From: Stappia sp. MMSF_3263
GTDB lineage: Bacteria; Pseudomonadota; Alphaproteobacteria; Rhizobiales; Stappiaceae
Reading direction: 5' to 3'
Length of the DNA: 64,000 bases
Assembly (NCBI RefSeq): GCF_030733745.1
Contig: NZ_JASHIK010000002.1
Coordinates: 186,001-250,000 of the forward strand
Below, in pieces: positions 25,698 to 35,875 of this stretch. A program made the position numbers and the translations under genes. Within the stretch, counting starts at the first letter, position 1, and each line of letters begins with the position of its first letter. Under the pieces are notes generated by a model. That model did not search any database, had not been told where the DNA came from, and saw nothing but the letters and a program-made list of their open reading frames with translations.

Positions 25698-27020
25698 TCA
25701 GCCGAGTTTCTCGATCCGGATCATCTGCGGCGTGCCGGCAACGACGTTCTGTTCGGAGATCGTCGCCAGCGCGCGCTTGACCGCGGCCTCTGTGGTTTCA
25801 TACGTGATCAGGATGACAGGCTGAGGCGCATCGGTATGCGCGCCCGCCTCGCCCGACTTGCGGGTGCGGTCGCGCTGGACGATGGACTCCAGCGAAATTC
25901 CCTCTACAGCCATGATCCGGGCAATCTCGGCAAAGGCGCCGGGACGGTCGTAGACGGCAAGGCGGATATAGTAGCCACCCTCGTGCAGGCGCATGCGCGC
26001 GGCCCGGTAGGGCGACAGCTCTTCGACGGGACGCCCGAGCGTGGGCACGTGGATGCCACGGGCGATGTCGGAGATGTCGCCGAGAACGGCGGAGGCCGTC
26101 GCGTTGCCGCCGGCACCGGGGCCGACCAGCACGACCTCGCCGACCGCGTCTCCGTCGATGGCGACCGCATTGAGCACCCCGTCGATGCGGGCGATGGCCG
26201 AGGCACGCGGCACCATGGTCGGGTGGACGCGCTGCTCGATGCCGCTTTCGGTGCGCTGCGCGACGCCGAGCAGCTTGATCCGGTAGCCGAGTTCGCTCGC
26301 CGCCTCGATATCGGCGCGGGTGATGGAGGTGATGCCCTCCAGATAGATCGCATCGACGTCGATCTCGCAGCCGAAGGCGAGCGAGGTGAGGATCGCGAGC
26401 TTGTGGGCGGTGTCGAAGCCCTCGATGTCGAAGGTCGGGTCCGCCTCGGCATAACCAAGCCGCTGGGCATCCGCGAGGCAGTCGGAAAAGTCGAGGCCGT
26501 CCTGCTCCATCCGGGTCAGGATGTAATTGCAGGTGCCGTTGAGAATGCCGTAGATGCGGCTGATGTCGTTGCCGGCCAGCGCTTCGCGCATCGTCTTGAC
26601 GACCGGGATGCCGCCAGCGGCGGCAGCCTCGAAGGAGAGGCTGACGCCATTCTCCTCGGCAAGACGGGCAAGCGCGACGCCGTGGCGGGCAAGCAGCGCC
26701 TTGTTGGCGGTGACCACGTGCTTGCCGGCGGCAAGCGCGGCCCTGACACTGTCCTCAGCCGCGCCGCTGTCGCCGCCGATCAACTCGACGAAAACGTCGA
26801 TGTCCGGCGAGACGGCCAGGGCCGTAGCGGTGTCGTGCCAGGTGAGTTGCGACAGGTCGATGCCGCGATCGCGCGAGCGGTCGCGCGCGGCGACGCCCGT
26901 CACCACGACCTTGCGGCCGCAGCGGGCGGCAAAACTGTCGGACTTCTGCCGCAGCAGGCGAACGAGGGACGCACCAACCGTACCGAGGCCGGCGACGCCG
27001 ACACGCAAGTCAACTTTCAT
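25698..27020 (-). CDS. hom: Homoserine dehydrogenase
   Basis: A 440-aa enzyme that reduces aspartate semialdehyde to homoserine for threonine and methionine synthesis. The Rossmann motif VGVAGLGTVGASLVRLL opens the protein, the catalytic core carries VTANKALLA and NGTCNYILTRM, and a C-terminal ACT domain (from about residue 350) suggests threonine feedback. It follows an aminotransferase gene with a 51-bp gap. Confidence 0.97.
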   Translation of the reverse strand: MKVDLRVGVAGLGTVGASLVRLLRQKSDSFAARCGRKVVVTGVAARDRSRDRGIDLSQLTWHDTATALAVSPDIDVFVELIGGDSGAAEDSVRAALAAGKHVVTANKALLARHGVALARLAEENGVSLSFEAAAAGGIPVVKTMREALAGNDISRIYGILNGTCNYILTRMEQDGLDFSDCLADAQRLGYAEADPTFDIEGFDTAHKLAILTSLAFGCEIDVDAIYLEGITSITRADIEAASELGYRIKLLGVAQRTESGIEQRVHPTMVPRASAIARIDGVLNAVAIDGDAVGEVVLVGPGAGGNATASAVLGDISDIARGIHVPTLGRPVEELSPYRAARMRLHEGGYYIRLAVYDRPGAFAEIARIMAVEGISLESIVQRDRTRKSGEAGAHTDAPQPVILITYETTEAAVKRALATISEQNVVAGTPQMIRIEKLG

Positions 27021-27071
27021 GAAAATCGCGATCCGTTTGCGGAAGGCCGCGCCGCACGAGGCGGCACGCCC

Positions 27072-28289
27072 TCAACCCGAGGCTCCGATGGGGATGACGT
27101 TGTGCAACTTTTCGTCCGCCGTTTCAAGGAAGCGGCGCAGCCCGCGCGCCGCCTGGCGGATGCGCTGCTCGTTTTCCACCAGGGCGATGCGCACATGGGT
27201 GTCGCCATATTCGCCGAAACCAAGGCCCGGCGCGACGGCAACGTCGGCGTGCTCGATCAGGAGCTTGGAGAATTCCAGCGACCCCAGGTGACGGTATTTC
27301 TCCGGGATCGGAGCCCAGGCGAACATGGAGGCCTCGGGCGACGGGATCTGCCAGCCGGCACGACCGAAGGAATCGACCAGCGCATCGCGACGCTTGCGGT
27401 AGGTCTCGCGGGCCGCGACGATGCAGTCCTCCGGTCCGTTCAGGGCCGCGGCCGCCGCCACCTGGATCGGTGTGAAGGCACCGTAGTCGAGATAGGACTT
27501 CACGCGGGCAAGGGCCGCGATCAGCCGCTCGTTGCCAACGGCAAAGCCCATGCGCCAGCCGGGCATGGAGAAGGTCTTGGACAGCGAGGTGAACTCCACC
27601 GCGACATCCATGGCGCCGGGCACCTGCAGCACGGAGGGCGGCGGGGTGGAGCCGAAATAGATCTCCGAATAGGCAAGGTCGGACAGCACGAAGATGTCAT
27701 GCTTCTTGGCGAAGGCGATGACGTCCCGGTAGAACTCGATATCGGCCACGTAGGCGGTCGGGTTGGCCGGGTAGCACAGGATCAGCGCGATCGGCTTGGG
27801 CACCGAATGGATCAGAGCGCGTTCCAGCGCATGAAACACTTCCGGCCCCGGTTCGGCCGGAATGGCGCGCAGCACGGCGCCAGCCATCAGGAAGCCGAAG
27901 GCGTGGATCGGGTAGCTCGGATTGGGGACCAGCACCACGTCGCCAGGCGCGGAGATCGCCTGCGCCATGTTGGCAAAGCCTTCCTTGGAGCCGAGCGTGG
28001 CGACGACCTGGGTGTCCGGGTCGAGCTTCACGCCGAAGCGGCGCTCGTAATAGGCGGCCTGGGCGCGGCGAAGGCCGGGAATGCCCTTGGAGGACGAATA
28101 GCGGTGGGTCTTGGGATTCTGGACCGTCTCGGTCAGCTTGTCGACGATGTGCTTCGGTGTCGGCAGGTCGGGATTGCCCATGCCCAGGTCGATGATGTCG
28201 GCGCCGCCCGCGCGTGCCTTTGCCTTGAGCCGGTTGACCTGTTCGAACACGTAGGGCGGCAGCCGCCGCGTCTGGTAGAACTCTTCCAT
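27072..28289 (-). CDS. Class I/II aminotransferase (LL-DAP/aspartate/alanine type)
   Basis: A 405-aa PLP enzyme of fold type I. The PLP lysine is in SLSKTFSMPGWRMGF, preceded by the conserved LSDLAYSEIYF and DLGMGNPDLPTP segments. Genes at this position beside hom are commonly called LL-diaminopimelate aminotransferase, but the close family also includes alanine and aspartate aminotransferases; sequence alone does not separate them. The ATG at 28289 gives the family start MEEFYQTRRLPPYVFEQVN. Confidence 0.9.
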   Translation of the reverse strand: MEEFYQTRRLPPYVFEQVNRLKAKARAGGADIIDLGMGNPDLPTPKHIVDKLTETVQNPKTHRYSSSKGIPGLRRAQAAYYERRFGVKLDPDTQVVATLGSKEGFANMAQAISAPGDVVLVPNPSYPIHAFGFLMAGAVLRAIPAEPGPEVFHALERALIHSVPKPIALILCYPANPTAYVADIEFYRDVIAFAKKHDIFVLSDLAYSEIYFGSTPPPSVLQVPGAMDVAVEFTSLSKTFSMPGWRMGFAVGNERLIAALARVKSYLDYGAFTPIQVAAAAALNGPEDCIVAARETYRKRRDALVDSFGRAGWQIPSPEASMFAWAPIPEKYRHLGSLEFSKLLIEHADVAVAPGLGFGEYGDTHVRIALVENEQRIRQAARGLRRFLETADEKLHNVIPIGASG

Positions 28290-28545
28290 GGCTCAATCCT
28301 CACCCGCAAAGCGTGGTGTCCGCCCGCGCCGGGGTCGATGCGCGCCTAGCGGACTTCGGCCCACGTCGCAGCGGCGATGCTTGCCCGAGCAGACGTGAAC
28401 GGCGGCTTCATACCAGCCGCGAAGCCGGCATGCACCGGCAAAAATGGTCGTAGCCGCCAAAATACCGGAGCACCAAACACCAGCGACAAGAATACTGCGC
28501 CGGGGCACCGCCGTCCGGGCGAATCCGTCTCCGGCAGCCCCGGTT

Positions 28546-29043
28546 TCAGTCCGCCGCGTCCGCCTCGATCTCCGAGATGGCGCGCGACCCGTGATTCTCG
28601 CGCAACTCGCGCAGCTGGCTGGCCGTCGTGGAGGCCCGCGGCCGGGCTCCCGTGCTGCGCGTCTGGGCAATTCCCTTGAGCCAGTCGCGGGTGGCGTCGG
28701 CCTGGTCGCGGGAGAGAAGCACACCCGGTCCGCCGCCCGCCTGGCCAGCGCCCAGCGGTCCGGCTTGGCCGGGAACGGCCGCGACCGCCTCGCCCGTCGG
28801 GCCATAGGCCGTCGGCGGGGGCAATGATTGCAGGCTTGTGTCCGGCACGCCGGCCGCCAGATCCGTCGGCGCTCCGGCCGCGGGCTGACGGGCGAGTTCG
28901 GCTTGAGAGGCTGGTGCCGTGAGTGTGGCGCGCTGGGCGTGTTCGGGCTCCAGGGCCTCGACCAGAGTGCCGGAAGGCGCGTAGGCGCAACCGGTGACCA
29001 TCGCGGACGTCAAAAGCAGGATTGCCAGACACCTGTAGCGCAT
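28546..29043 (-). CDS. Putative lipoprotein, Ala/Pro/Gly-rich
   Basis: A 165-aa protein with a lipoprotein signal: YRCLAILLLTSAMVTGC, with the lipobox Cys at about residue 19. The mature part is low-complexity (many A, G, P, Q). It has one more ordered stretch (LSRDQADATRDWLKGIAQT) and an acidic end. I recognise no domain. The start at 29043 was chosen because it gives a clean signal peptide; the frame is open well upstream. It is divergent from phaC. Confidence 0.75.
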   Translation of the reverse strand: MRYRCLAILLLTSAMVTGCAYAPSGTLVEALEPEHAQRATLTAPASQAELARQPAAGAPTDLAAGVPDTSLQSLPPPTAYGPTGEAVAAVPGQAGPLGAGQAGGGPGVLLSRDQADATRDWLKGIAQTRSTGARPRASTTASQLRELRENHGSRAISEIEADAAD

Positions 29044-29083
29044 GGATTTTTGAACCTGTCCCGAATTTGCCAAGCTTCCCGGT

Positions 29084-29119
29084 TTGCAAGCCAGAGGCCA
29101 CTTGCAAGCCAGAGGCCAC
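29084..29119. repeat. 18-bp perfect tandem repeat upstream of phaC
   Basis: TTGCAAGCCAGAGGCCAC occurs twice in direct succession (29084-29101 and 29102-29119). Each copy starts with the palindrome TTGCAA. It lies between the divergent lipoprotein gene and phaC. PhaR-type repressors of PHA genes bind TGC-rich sites, so an operator role is possible; it could equally be a chance slippage product. Confidence 0.7.
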
Positions 29120-29265
29120 CTACGACATTGTAGGTGCATTGTCCAACTTGTCAGTCGCGCGTCATAAAGGGCTATTATGGCGGCAACTGGCCCAAGGTCA
29201 AAAGACCGGCACCGGAGCCGGCCGGCAAAGCGCCCCAACGCGGCCCAGCGGAGGACAGATCAAGG

Positions 29266-31071
29266 ATGACTGACGAGAAACACGGCCCCCTGCTCCAGTA
29301 CATCGTCAAGAATCCCGAAGCCTTCGCACAGAACCTCGCACGGATCGTCGAAAACGCCGGAAAGGCCATGGCGGCCTATGTGGAACCGCGCGAAAAAGGC
29401 GAGATAAAGCCGGAACTTGCCGATGAGATGACAGTCATCTTCAAGACGCTGGCGCAGGTCGGCGAGTACTGGATGTCCGACCCGCAGCGCGCAATGGAGG
29501 CGCAGACGCGGCTGTGGACGCGCTATGTCGATCTGTGGAACTCCTCGCTGAAGCGGATGATGGGCGAGCAAAGCACGCCGACCGCCGCCCCCGACCCGCG
29601 CGACAAGCGCTTCGGCGACCCGGAGTGGAACGAGAACCAGTTCTTCGATTTCGTCAAGCAGCTCTACCTGATCACCTCGCAATGGGCCGAGCAGCTTGTC
29701 GTCGAGACCGGCGACCTCGACGAGCACACCCGGCACAAGGCCGATTTCTACGTCAAGCAGATCGCAAACGCGCTATCGCCGTCGAACTTCGTGCTGACCA
29801 ACCCGGAACTCCTGCGCGAGACGCTGGAGACGAATGGCGAGAACCTGGTGCGCGGCATGAAGTTGCTGGCCGAGGACATCGAGGCGGGCAAGGGCGAGCT
29901 CAAGATCCGCCAGTCGGACCCGACCAAGTTCCGGGTCGGTACCAACCTTGCCCTGACGCCGGGCAAGGTGATCGCGCAGAACGACGTGCGCCAGGTGATC
30001 CAGTACACGCCGACAACGGAGACCGTACAGAAGCGGCCGCTTCTGATCGTGCCGCCCTGGATCAACAAGTTCTATATCCTGGACCTCAATCCGGAGAAGT
30101 CCTTCATCAAGTGGGCCGTCGACCAGGGCCATACCGTCTTCGTCATTTCCTGGGTCAATCCGGACGAGCATCAGGCGAAAAAGGGCTTCGAGCACTACAT
30201 GCGCGAAGGCATCCTGGAGACGCTCGACGTGATCAAGAAGGCCACGCGGACCGAGGAAGTCAACGCGATCGGCTATTGCGTCGGCGGCACGCTGCTCGGC
30301 GTCACGCTCGCCTACATGGCGGCGACCGGCGATACGCGGATCGCCAGCGCCACCTTCTTCACGACACAGGTCGATTTCACTTATGCAGGCGACCTGAAAG
30401 TGTTCGTCGACGAGGAGCAGATCCAGGCGGTGGAACGGCGGATGGGCGAGAAGGGCTATCTCGACGGGTCGAAGATGGCCTCCGCCTTCAACCTGCTGCG
30501 CTCCAACGACCTGATCTGGCCCTATGTCGTCAACAATTACCTGAAGGGCCGCGAACCCTTCCCCTTCGACCTGCTCTACTGGAATTCGGACTCCACCCGC
30601 ATGCCGGCGGCCAATCATTCGTTCTACCTGCGAAACTGCTACCTGGAGAACCGGTTGACCAAGGGCGAGATGGAGATCGGCGGCAAGCGGCTCGACCTTA
30701 GCAAGGTGAAGATCCCGATCTACAATCTTGCAACGCGCGAGGACCATATCGCACCACCGCAATCGGTGTTTCTGGGCTCGCAGTTCTTCGGCGGCCCCGT
30801 CGACTACGTCCTGTCCGGATCAGGCCATATCGCCGGCGTCGTCAATCCACCGGCCCGCAACAAGTATCAGTACTGGACAGGCCCGCGCCCCAAGGGCGCC
30901 TACGAGGACTGGGTGGCAAAGGCGAAGGAGCATCCCGGTTCCTGGTGGCCGCACTGGGACGCCTGGATTCGCGATCTCGATGGCGAGACCGTGAAGGCCC
31001 GCAAGCCGGGCGCCTACCGGATGAAGATCCTGGAAGATGCCCCCGGCAGCTTCGTCAAGGCAGCTTCGTAA
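29266..31071 (+). CDS. phaC: Class I poly(3-hydroxyalkanoate) synthase
   Basis: A 601-aa polymerase that joins 3-hydroxyacyl-CoA units into PHA storage granules. The lipase-like box is GYCVGG with catalytic Cys338; Asp493 (in REDHIAPP) and His521 (in [12 protein letters not shown]) complete the triad. The N-terminal PhaC domain and the C-terminal [10 protein letters not shown] segment are standard. The ATG at 29266 matches the family length; the frame is open from 29134. A weak promoter (TTGTCA at 29148, TATTAT near 29173) lies upstream. The phaA, phaB and phasin genes are not in the window. Confidence 0.97.
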   Translation: MTDEKHGPLLQYIVKNPEAFAQNLARIVENAGKAMAAYVEPREKGEIKPELADEMTVIFKTLAQVGEYWMSDPQRAMEAQTRLWTRYVDLWNSSLKRMMGEQSTPTAAPDPRDKRFGDPEWNENQFFDFVKQLYLITSQWAEQLVVETGDLDEHTRHKADFYVKQIANALSPSNFVLTNPELLRETLETNGENLVRGMKLLAEDIEAGKGELKIRQSDPTKFRVGTNLALTPGKVIAQNDVRQVIQYTPTTETVQKRPLLIVPPWINKFYILDLNPEKSFIKWAVDQGHTVFVISWVNPDEHQAKKGFEHYMREGILETLDVIKKATRTEEVNAIGYCVGGTLLGVTLAYMAATGDTRIASATFFTTQVDFTYAGDLKVFVDEEQIQAVERRMGEKGYLDGSKMASAFNLLRSNDLIWPYVVNNYLKGREPFPFDLLYWNSDSTRMPAANHSFYLRNCYLENRLTKGEMEIGGKRLDLSKVKIPIYNLATREDHIAPPQSVFLGSQFFGGPVDYVLSGSGHIAGVVNPPARNKYQYWTGPRPKGAYEDWVAKAKEHPGSWWPHWDAWIRDLDGETVKARKPGAYRMKILEDAPGSFVKAAS

Positions 31072-31387
31072 AGCCCCGTCCTGACGTCAAGGAAGGTTTT
31101 TGCCGCTGGCGCGAACGGCGCGCGCGGATATGGCGTCGGCGAACGAGTTGCGATAAGCTTCCCGCCGGAGGAAGGACGCAACCAGGGGCGGCAGTCGTTT
31201 CAGGCGACTGGATCTGTGTGCTCGCCGAGGCAGGGCGGGCGCGACAGAGGGACAGGCTGTTCTCGACAGCGTGTCCGGCCGGCTTTGATGTCCCTGCCCT
31301 CCCGTACGAAACACCCGCGAGGGACCCTTTCAGAACGCCAGTGCACGGAGCATTGCGCAGTCGAAGGGGCGGGCAAGCGACAAGACG
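31072..31387. other. Intergenic region after phaC
   Basis: I see no gene and no strong terminator in these 316 bp. A T5 run follows GACGTCAAGGAAGG near 31097, but the stem in front of it is weak. Confidence 0.35.
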
Positions 31388-32002
31388 ATGCAGCAGTTGG
31401 CAAGGATCAAGGAACCGAGCAAGCACTACGCCGCCTACAGGCCGATGAATGCCGGCCGGCTGCGCATGCTTGGAATGGACCAGGATATCTGGCATCGCCA
31501 TGCGAGCGGCTGGAGCGTTTGGACGCGCTTCGCAACGCTTCCGGTGCTGTTCCTGTCGATCTGGTCGCATGCCTGGTTCGGATGGCCGCTAGCCGGCCTG
31601 CTGATCGCCACCGTCTGCCTGTGGCTGTGGTTCAATCCGAGGATCTTTCCTCCGCCGCGGCGGTTTGACACCTGGCACGCCCGGGCAACCTTCGGCGAGA
31701 GGGTCTGGCTCAACCGCGGTATCGTTCCCATTCCAGCCGATGACAACCGCCGCGCGGTCCTGCTCTCGCTGCTGACGGCCGCCGGCTTCCTGCTCGGTAT
31801 GTGGGGGGCGGTCTCGACCCACCTGACCGCCGTGCTGATCGGAACGGTACTGACCTATGCCGGCAAGATCGCCTTCCTGCATGGCATGGTCTCCCTCTAC
31901 GACCAGATGCGCGATGCCCACCCTGTCTACCGCTCCTGGACAACCGTTCCCGACAATGACAACACGGGCCAGACCCCAAAGCATCACAAGACGGCGTCCT
32001 AG
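31388..32002 (+). CDS. DUF6653-like membrane protein
   Basis: A protein of up to 204 aa with about four membrane segments. Recognisable stretches are WHRHASGWSVWTRFATLP, LWLWFNPRIFPPPRRFDTW and ERVWLNRGIVPIP, which I associate with the DUF6653 family of unknown function. The start is uncertain: ATG codons at 31388, 31445 and 31475 are possible, and the conserved part begins near the last. It ends 9 bp from the convergent hydroxylase gene. Confidence 0.7.
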   Translation: MQQLARIKEPSKHYAAYRPMNAGRLRMLGMDQDIWHRHASGWSVWTRFATLPVLFLSIWSHAWFGWPLAGLLIATVCLWLWFNPRIFPPPRRFDTWHARATFGERVWLNRGIVPIPADDNRRAVLLSLLTAAGFLLGMWGAVSTHLTAVLIGTVLTYAGKIAFLHGMVSLYDQMRDAHPVYRSWTTVPDNDNTGQTPKHHKTAS

Positions 32003-32011
32003 TCCGGGTCC

Positions 32012-32785
32012 TCAGCTTTCCGAGGATTTGCCCCCGTTCCTTGCCCGCCCGGTGGTCTCGAAGCGGCGCACTTCCGCATCATATTCAGGATGCAGCGTGC
32101 CGCCGACCCGATCCCAGAACGAGAAGAAATTGGCGTAGTTGTAGCGAAAGCGCGAATGGTGCTGGTCGTGGAAGGTGACGCACACCATCGGCGAGGGCAT
32201 GCGCGACAGGCGCGAGGCGTAGAACTCGAACCCCGAGTGACCGATCGTGCCGTTGAAGTGATCCAACAGCCGGTGCAGGATCAGGATCTCCACCGGAATG
32301 GGCAGGATGAACACGGCCCACAGATAATAGCTCTGCATCACAAAGGCATCGACAAGGTCGTCGCTATAGGTGCTCCACACGGTGGGCGCGACCGACCGGT
32401 GGTGCTTGGCGTGGAACCGGTAGAGCCAGGGCGTGTGCATCAGCCGGTGGCCCCAGTAGAACCAAGCGTCGAAGGCGATCATCGATACGAGGAGCATCAG
32501 CGCCGCCGACCACCAAGTCAACGGCAGCGGCTCGACGAACGTCAAGCCCTTCACCGAAGCGAAGACGCCGGCGGCGATGCACCCCGCCGTAACCGTCAAC
32601 GACAGGAGGCTCTGGCGAATCTCGCGCCACATCCGCGTCTCGCCGCGGCGCCCCTGCTGGATGCGCCGCTCCGGATGGCGCGACTGAAGCGCGACCAGCG
32701 CAAGGTTGGTTGCGAAATACAGAAAAACATTGATGCCGTAGGCGGCCGCGTAGAACAGCAGGAAGTCCAGCACGGCAGTGGCCAT
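32012..32785 (-). CDS. Sterol desaturase/fatty acid hydroxylase family protein
   Basis: A 257-aa membrane-bound di-iron enzyme. Histidine clusters that bind the iron are HRLMH, HAKHH and HDQHH, set between hydrophobic helices. Bacterial members hydroxylate or desaturate lipids, for example carotenoids, ornithine lipids or hopanoids; the substrate is not evident here. The ATG at 32785 gives a membrane helix immediately; the longer open frame upstream is not hydrophobic and not family-like. Confidence 0.88.
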   Translation of the reverse strand: MATAVLDFLLFYAAAYGINVFLYFATNLALVALQSRHPERRIQQGRRGETRMWREIRQSLLSLTVTAGCIAAGVFASVKGLTFVEPLPLTWWSAALMLLVSMIAFDAWFYWGHRLMHTPWLYRFHAKHHRSVAPTVWSTYSDDLVDAFVMQSYYLWAVFILPIPVEILILHRLLDHFNGTIGHSGFEFYASRLSRMPSPMVCVTFHDQHHSRFRYNYANFFSFWDRVGGTLHPEYDAEVRRFETTGRARNGGKSSES

Positions 32786-32995
32786 AACCCAAGTAACCCC
32801 GGCACTTTGCACGCGCTGGCGGCCTTGCGACGCCCCCATCCGCGCTCGCGGCTGACACCCGCAGCGCATCCCTGCCCGGCGCGGTTTCGCGACACCACAC
32901 GGCATCCGATTCGGCCCGGCAAGGCACTCGCGAGACTTAACGCATCATGCGTGATTACTCCAGAATTTTGGCAATGCGACGGCGTTTGACACGCG

Positions 32996-34207
32996 TCACC
33001 GGGCGCTGGTCAGCACCTTCTCGAAACGCTCGAGCGCCCAGTCGACCTCCTCGGCGGTGATGACAAGCGGCGGCGCGATGCGGATCGTGTGGTCGTGGGT
33101 GTCCTTGGCAAGGATCCCCTCCTGTCGAAGCGCCTCGCAATAGGCCCGCGCGGCGCCGGCCTCCTCGTGCAGCTCGACGGCCAGCATCAAGCCGCGGCCG
33201 CGCACATCGCTGACCGCGTTGGAGCGGATGGACCGCAACCCCTCGACAAAGCGCTGCCCCTGCTTCTCGGCATTCTCGATCATGCCTTCCTCGACCAGTG
33301 CCTTGAGAGCCGCGCGCGCGACCGCACAGGCGAGCGGATTGCCGCCGAAGGTGGAGCCGTGCTCGCCCGGGTTCAGCACGCCGAGCACCTCGGAGTTGGA
33401 GAGCACCGCCGAGACCGGATAGAAGCCGCCCGACAACGCCTTGCCGACCAGCGTCACGTCCGCCTCGATGCCCTCGTGCTCCTCGGCAAGCAGCTTGCCG
33501 GTACGCCCGAGGCCGGTCTGGATCTCGTCGAGGATGAGCGTGACGTTGTTCGCGGTGCAGAGCTCACGGGCCCGGGCGAAATAGCCGGCCGGCGGAATGA
33601 GGATACCCGCCTCGCCCTGAATCGGCTCGACGAGGAAAGCGACAGTGTTTTCCGTGATTGCCTGCTCCAGCGCATCGGCATCGCCGAAGGGCACGACGCG
33701 AAAGCCCGGAGCGAAGGGGCCAAACCCGGTGCGTGCGGTCGGATCGGTGGAGAAACCGACGATGCCGAGGGTGCGGCCATGGAAATTGTTGGCGCAGACA
33801 ATGATCTCGGCCTTGTTCGCCGGCACGCCCTTGACCTCGTAGCCCCATTTGCGCACCGCCTTGACGGCGCTCTCTACGGCTTCCGCGCCGGAGTTCATCG
33901 GCAGGATCTTGTGGGCCCCAGTCAGCCTGGCCAGATCCTCGTAGAGCAGCGCAAGCTGGTCGTTGCGGAAGGCCCGCGAGGTCAGCGTCAACTTCGCCGC
34001 CTGCTCGGTCATGGCCTTGAGGATCTTCGGGTGGCAATGGCCCTGGTTGACGGCGGAATAGGCCGCCAGGCAATCTATGTAGCGGTTGCCGTCGACATCC
34101 CACAGCCAGACGCCCTCGCCGCGCGCCAGCACCACGTCGATCGGCTTGTAGTTATGCGCGCCAAGCTCGTGTTCGGCGGCGATATAGTCTTCGGGCAAGC
34201 GGGTCAC
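32996..34207 (-). CDS. rocD: Ornithine aminotransferase
   Basis: A 403-aa PLP enzyme of class III that converts ornithine and 2-oxoglutarate to glutamate semialdehyde and glutamate. The PLP lysine is Lys256 in [15 protein letters not shown], and [14 protein letters not shown] and [13 protein letters not shown] are typical. The GTG at 34207 was chosen because GGAG lies 9 nt upstream and the protein then has normal length. It follows arginase by 28 bp, so arginine to ornithine to glutamate semialdehyde is one operon. Confidence 0.95.
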   Translation of the reverse strand: MTRLPEDYIAAEHELGAHNYKPIDVVLARGEGVWLWDVDGNRYIDCLAAYSAVNQGHCHPKILKAMTEQAAKLTLTSRAFRNDQLALLYEDLARLTGAHKILPMNSGAEAVESAVKAVRKWGYEVKGVPANKAEIIVCANNFHGRTLGIVGFSTDPTARTGFGPFAPGFRVVPFGDADALEQAITENTVAFLVEPIQGEAGILIPPAGYFARARELCTANNVTLILDEIQTGLGRTGKLLAEEHEGIEADVTLVGKALSGGFYPVSAVLSNSEVLGVLNPGEHGSTFGGNPLACAVARAALKALVEEGMIENAEKQGQRFVEGLRSIRSNAVSDVRGRGLMLAVELHEEAGAARAYCEALRQEGILAKDTHDHTIRIAPPLVITAEEVDWALERFEKVLTSAR

Positions 34208-34235
34208 GCGGTCAGCTCCATTCAGGTTTTCAACC

Positions 34236-35189
34236 TCAGGCAAAGGCCTGGGTCGGTCGGTCCATGACATCCTGGCCGAAGAGGCTGGCGACCAGCTCGG
34301 CCAGCGCAATGGCGCTGCGGCCGCGTTCGTCCAGGAAGGGGTTGAGCTCGACAATGTCGAGGGAAACGGTGACGCCGGCATCCTCCAGAAGCTCCATCAC
34401 CAGATGGGCCTCGCGATAGGTGGCGCCGCCGGGAACGGTGGTGCCAACGCCCGGCGCGATGCCGGGATCGAGGAAGTCGACATCAAGCGAAACATGAAGA
34501 ACACCGTTCTCCATTTTGATCTTCTTGAGAAAGTCGCGCATGAGCAGCGAGACGCCATTCTCGTCGATCTGGCGCATGTCGCAGACGGTCACGCCGCGCC
34601 GGCGCAGCAGGTCGCGCTCCTTCGGGTCGATGGAGCGGGCGCCGAAGACGCACATGCGTGACGGATCGACGACGGCGCGCGGGGCATCGCCCATCACCGG
34701 GAAAAGCTCCTCCTCGCCGGCGGTGAGCGCCAATGACATGCCGTGCAGGTTGCCCGAGGGCGAGATCGAGGGCGTGTTGAAGTCGGCATGGGCATCGAGC
34801 CAAAGGACGTAGAGCGGACGCCCCTTCTCCTGCCAGTGGCTGGCGACACCGGCAAGCGAGCCCATGGACAGCGAATGGTCGCCGCCCATGAAGACTGGCA
34901 GATGACCCTCGTCGCACAGGCGTCGCGCCTCGCGGGCAAGCGGGCGCACCCAGGAGGCGACGACCTCCGGCACATGCGCCCTGCCCGGCAGGTCGAGCCG
35001 GCCGACCGCATCGAGGGGAAGCTGTGCGACATCTCCGAAATCGGTCACGGACCACCCCAGCGCCTCAAGCCGTTCGGCAAGACCCGCGACGCGCAGGGCG
35101 GCCGGCCCCATGGCGGCGCCGCGCCGGCCGGTGCCCGCCTCGAGCGGCACTCCCAGAAGTGCGATCGGCTGTGTCCTGTCGGTCGACAT
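34236..35189 (-). CDS. rocF: Arginase
   Basis: A 317-aa ureohydrolase that splits arginine into ornithine and urea. The binuclear manganese site is visible in [18 protein letters not shown] and SLDVDFLDP. The ATG at 35189 follows GGAG with 7 nt spacing. It is the first gene of the rocF-rocD operon and is divergent from an AsnC/Lrp regulator, the usual local activator of arginine catabolism in this group. Confidence 0.96.
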   Translation of the reverse strand: MSTDRTQPIALLGVPLEAGTGRRGAAMGPAALRVAGLAERLEALGWSVTDFGDVAQLPLDAVGRLDLPGRAHVPEVVASWVRPLAREARRLCDEGHLPVFMGGDHSLSMGSLAGVASHWQEKGRPLYVLWLDAHADFNTPSISPSGNLHGMSLALTAGEEELFPVMGDAPRAVVDPSRMCVFGARSIDPKERDLLRRRGVTVCDMRQIDENGVSLLMRDFLKKIKMENGVLHVSLDVDFLDPGIAPGVGTTVPGGATYREAHLVMELLEDAGVTVSLDIVELNPFLDERGRSAIALAELVASLFGQDVMDRPTQAFA

Positions 35190-35238
35190 GTGCATCTCCT
35201 GCCTTGCTGTCACAAATGAAGGTCGGCGGTCCGTTTCG

Positions 35239-35294
35239 CATCCGGCCACAACCGCCTCGTGCCAGCCTAGCCTAGCGCGGATGATGGCCGGATG
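35239..35294. promoter_or_regulatory. 10-bp inverted repeat in the rocF-asnC intergenic region
   Basis: CATCCGGCCA (35239-35248) and TGGCCGGATG (35285-35294) are perfect reverse complements, 36 bp apart. The spacing would suit a DNA-wrapping Lrp-type regulator contacting two sites. It may also be a simple chance repeat in GC-rich DNA. Confidence 0.4.
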
Positions 35295-35377
35295 AAGGGA
35301 TAACGAACAGGTGATATTTCGACAGATTGGATGTAAGATTTGGCTATCTGCTAAGCCTGATAGAGCAAAGTGCACAG

Positions 35378-35800
35378 ATGGACGACCTCGACCGCCGACT
35401 CATCGCCCTCCTGCGTCATGACGCGCGCCTGCCCGTCGCCTCGCTCGCTGCAGATCTCGGCGTGTCGCGGGCAACGGTGAAGGCACGCATCGACCGCCTG
35501 AGCGAGGCGGGCATCATCCAGGGGTTCACCGTACGGCTGCGCAGCCACGAGGCGGGCGGGCGAGTGCGGGCGATCATGATGATCGAAGTCGATGGCCACC
35601 GCGCGGAGACGGTGGTGCGGCGGCTGCAGGGGTTTCCGGAAGTGCGCGCCCTGCACACGACCAACGGGCGCTGGGACGTCGTGGCCGAGCTGGAGACCGA
35701 CACGCTGGAGGCGTTCGACCGCCTCCTCTCCACCGTCCGCCTGCTCGATGGCATCGCCGGTTCGGAAACCAGCATCCTGTTGTCATCTCGCAAGGGGTGA
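35378..35800 (+). CDS. Lrp/AsnC family transcriptional regulator
   Basis: A 140-aa regulator with an N-terminal helix-turn-helix (ASLAADLGVSRATVKARIDRL) and a C-terminal RAM ligand-binding domain (RAIMMIEVDGHRAETVVRRL). The ATG at 35378 fits the family start MDDLDRRLIALLR; the open frame begins 51 nt earlier. By position it likely activates the divergent rocF-rocD operon in response to arginine or ornithine. Confidence 0.93.
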   Translation: MDDLDRRLIALLRHDARLPVASLAADLGVSRATVKARIDRLSEAGIIQGFTVRLRSHEAGGRVRAIMMIEVDGHRAETVVRRLQGFPEVRALHTTNGRWDVVAELETDTLEAFDRLLSTVRLLDGIAGSETSILLSSRKG

Positions 35801-35875
35801 AAGCTGGACGCGCCGGATCCGGGGTGCAACGCTGCGCCGTGCCTGAACGGCATTGAACCAGTTGGAGCGATCCCG

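Noticed and set aside
25836-28349. 837-codon frame antisense to hom and the aminotransferase gene
   Set aside because: Low-complexity translation with no domain, covered by two well-supported genes on the other strand.
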